DNA from: Trichuris trichiura
Taxonomy: Eukaryota; Nematoda; Enoplea; Trichinellida; Trichuridae
Length of the DNA stretch: 64,000 nt
Direction of reading: 5' to 3'
Assembly: GCA_037903355.1 (NCBI GenBank)
Contig: JBAJFE010000050.1
Span: 186,001-250,000 of the forward strand
Positions 43,673 through 64,000 of this stretch are shown in pieces. Below the pieces are notes generated by a model, which was not told the DNA's origin, ran no database searches, and saw nothing but the letters and a program-made list of their open reading frames with translations. Within the stretch, counting starts at the first letter, position 1. Every line of letters starts with the position of its first letter. The translations under genes and the position numbers were made by a program.

Positions 43673-46106
43673 ATGCGTACTATTTTGGCATCAACCTTTA
43701 CGAGGATGGCGACCAATCTGGAGAGAGAAGAAGCTTTGTTTGCACCGCCAGGATGTTCTCTAAAAGTGCAAACTGTTTGCCCCTCCTTTGTCCTTAAGAA
43801 AACATGGTTCTACCATCGAAAGAACTTTCGTTGTGCTGCAAGAAATTGAATAGCGCCCTCTGGTGCGTAGTTAACGATGGGTGAGAAAGCATTATAATTG
43901 AGGCACAAGTTCACTTTGCTACACAGGCTGTTAACGCTTTTCTCAAATTCTTCTTTACGCTTGACCCTTTGCGCTTTTTTATGTTCTATTCTTTCTGGTA
44001 GTAGCCAATTCAGTGATTGATTATTTAACGATTTTATGAGAGTATGGATTCACAGAGCACCAGCGATGTTTCTGAGTAAGGCACTCTCTTATGAATTTAA
44101 TATACGCAAGAATTTTAAACTAAAATACACACAAACAAAAAATTGTAGGTAATAATAAGCGCTTTTTTCCTCAAAAGCGATTATGCAGACAGACACTTTT
44201 TAGCAGTTGGCCATATTTGGAATTGTTAGTACTTTTATGGTGTTTAATTTGACAACAAGACAAAATATATGCAAACCGTTAAGCATTTAAGACGCGACAT
44301 TCCGTAGCAGACGCCCTTCATTCTTTCCGCGGAAGCAGTTGGTCCTGAGAATTATGCTAATAAGGTAGGGTAACTCGAAAAAAACGGACTATCTGCGTAA
44401 AGGAGACGAAGAATTATTTAGCATAAATATGGAAAGCATTGCTTACTTGCGAACTTCGTTTGCGTACGCGCGATAACTTCAATGCGAAGGCAAAGGGCAC
44501 ATTCCAGGCGTATTTTTTGGTCTGGCTCACCATTTTGGCAAGAACGAAGTTTACCAACTTTCTACAAAATGCAATGAAGGAAAAAAGTGTTCAAGCTACG
44601 CAAAGCGTTCGTATTTTGAACGCAATGCAAAAAGACAGTTTGAATCTACCGTATACTATATTTTAAGAGGCTATCCTGCAAATCAATAAAGTCGATTTCA
44701 AAATAGGAGAATGCTTCATATGCTGACACTAGAATGGATGTGTTTAATATTTTTTAAATAATTTTTTTTTCATTGCAATGTTTTAAATTTTAGTAAAAAC
44801 AAATTTTTTGCGACAAATTTACATAAATCTTTTTTCAAGATGTAATTTTTTCTCTAAAGTTCATTATAAACAATAATCAAAAGAGAAAGCGCATATTCCT
44901 ATTGCCAGTTTTTTTTCGTGCATAGAAGCTTCCAGAAAATCTTTGCTTTTTTACCATACCGCTCATCATGGGTAAATAAATTTGAATTTGACGCACTTGT
45001 TTTGCCCTCTTCAATCTTTCATATATCACCTAAAGCACTGCAGATGAGATTTGATAATAATCTTTGCTTTTTGTTTCACGTGTTCACGAAAAGGTGAGAC
45101 TGTAAGGCAACAAAGTGTTTGCAAGATACTCCCATTTCAATAGTATTAAATTAAAGTTAAATAATTGATTCAGAACTAATAGTTTTTTAAGTTGATAGTA
45201 ATTTCGGCGGTCTATTGACTCGATCTGTAATATGCGCATTTATTCTGGCAAGTACTGGCTTCTATTTAATTTGGAAAGAAGAAGTTATCTTATACGCCTG
45301 ACATTAGGCAAACGGCAAATGAATTGGCATTTAAATTAAACATTCGCTGCTCGTCTTATAGGCTGATCGTCTTAGACGATGGTATGACATACAGTAGGAA
45401 ATTTTAGGATCAGCATTATTATTGCTTATTTTATTTAAAAAAACTACTTTTTCAACCGGATTATGTTATTTTTAATGTCAGTACAAACCGGAATGTACGA
45501 AATTAACGGCATAATAGAATAAATATTTCGAGTTACTTCAAAAGGGTTTAATGATTTTCAAGTTGTCTTCTGTTGACTAAGGCAATCCGCGTCAGCGCGC
45601 GGTTAAACATTAACCTAATTTAAACGCTTTTAAATATGGTCCAATTACAAAAGCTTGTGAAGCAAATTGCGTTTTATTGTATGTCTTACGCCTTTCATGT
45701 TGTTTTGAAAGAACGCAATGCACTTCCGGGAAGCCTGTGGTAAAACAAGCAGCAAAATGCGTGCAGATAATTCCGTAATTTTCAAAGCTCGCATTCGCTT
45801 GTTGCCTTGTCAGTTTCTTTGACTGTTAGTTGGGTCGTTGGGTGGGAAACAGCGTAATTGCTTTTGCCTTTTTTCGCAAATAGAAGACATGTTTTATAAT
45901 ATTCCGTCCAAGATTGCTTCTTCGCATTTACGCGGTTCTGTAGGCAGCATAACCCTTAGACTAGGACGTTTGAAATAATGCGGCCTTTTCGTATTCTTTT
46001 GCCTGTGGTAGGAGTGAACTTAATTATCAATTACGCGAAATGTTGAAGCAGCAGCTGGGAGCAATGTTTCAAATTGTTTCTCTTTGCTGATGGCTCAACT
46101 CTTGTA

Positions 46107-63707
<17,601 letters not shown>

Positions 63708-64000
63708 TATCCCGCGTACTTATGAGTAAACGTTTAGTTAGCTATCTGGCGATGTTGTGACAAAGCCTTATGCGTATAGGGCGTATCTTCAATTTTTTGA
63801 AGCCTAAAACTTTATGGCTTATAAGCGTTGGTTGTAAAGTGGTGAAGTTAGGATATGCTGTTGTTGTTTTTCTTATTCAGCCAACGGAAGTGAGTTGTTG
63901 TGTTGACGAATTTATTTACAGAGAATCTTGGCTCCAACCACGCAGCCTTATCCTTTCATCGTACGCATTTTTCCTTCCTCCGCCGCGTCTTTGCATGTGG
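63708..64000. other. right edge, possible start of another gene
   Basis: After the huntingtin stop, 63921-64000 could contain an exon. On the plus strand TTTACAG|AGAATC opens GAA TCT TGG CTC. On the minus strand a frame from the edge ending at donor TCTCT|GTAAAT (about 63922) also stays open. Neither is long enough to identify. Confidence 0.25.

Larger units (their letters stand above)
42431..46106. other. poorly resolved region between the rhomboid and huntingtin starts
   Basis: The flanking genes are divergent. Two open frames (42607-42864 or overlapping 42557-42997, and 43268-43672) are listed separately with low confidence. 44700-46100 is very AT-rich, and I see nothing in it. Confidence 0.5.

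Overview
This is a compact, intron-rich animal genome, most likely a nematode. Most introns I could place are about 50-70 bp with GT-AG borders. Exons are recognisable by homology to conserved animal proteins, and several dispersed repeats carry short runs of TTAGGC/GCCTAA, the nematode telomere hexamer. The species cannot be named from the sequence, and the nematode assignment is an inference.

Layout, left to right: HIRA histone chaperone (minus, 3243 down to the left edge, incomplete); repeat-bearing intergenic DNA; FAIM (plus, 6982-8653); muscle-type myosin essential light chain (minus, 9237-11064); intergenic DNA with a striking GC-rich hairpin at 13020-13072; core 1 beta-1,3-galactosyltransferase C1GALT1 (minus, 14326-15632); exocyst subunit Sec3/EXOC1 (plus, 17820-22874); SWI/SNF subunit SMARCB1/SNF5 (minus, 22951-24531), converging on EXOC1 with only 76 bp between stop codons; an inverted copy of the light-chain exon 2 region (about 25872-29770) that has been split by a decayed Penelope-like retroelement (26544-29154) flanked by an 8-bp target duplication; two unresolved coding-like minus-strand stretches (30.4-32.5 kb); a rhodopsin-like GPCR (plus, 32577-39395) with one 5.66-kb intron; a rhomboid intramembrane protease (minus, 39579-42430); a poorly resolved 3.7-kb stretch; and huntingtin (plus, 46107-63707), which fills the right third of the window in many small exons.

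The genes are unrelated housekeeping or signalling genes and form no operon-like pathway. HIRA and SMARCB1 act on chromatin, EXOC1 in secretory-vesicle tethering, C1GALT1 in Golgi O-glycosylation, the rhomboid in membrane proteolysis, and FAIM and huntingtin in cell survival and scaffolding.

The most unusual content is in the non-coding DNA. There are nested palindromes centred on (TA)n tracts in a huntingtin intron, a 580-bp foldback element beside them, a palindrome cluster in a rhomboid intron, and an 87-bp-arm foldback in an EXOC1 intron whose sequence matches the 3' end of the Penelope-like element and carries a hammerhead-like core. There is also a family of TIR elements ending in CAGTGGCGACACCT. 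SMARCB1 has two introns of 57 and 60 nt that are stop-free multiples of three. Exon borders quoted for FAIM, the light chain, C1GALT1, SMARCB1, the GPCR and the rhomboid were placed by hand from splice consensus and reading frame; for HIRA, EXOC1 and huntingtin only part of the exon set was placed.
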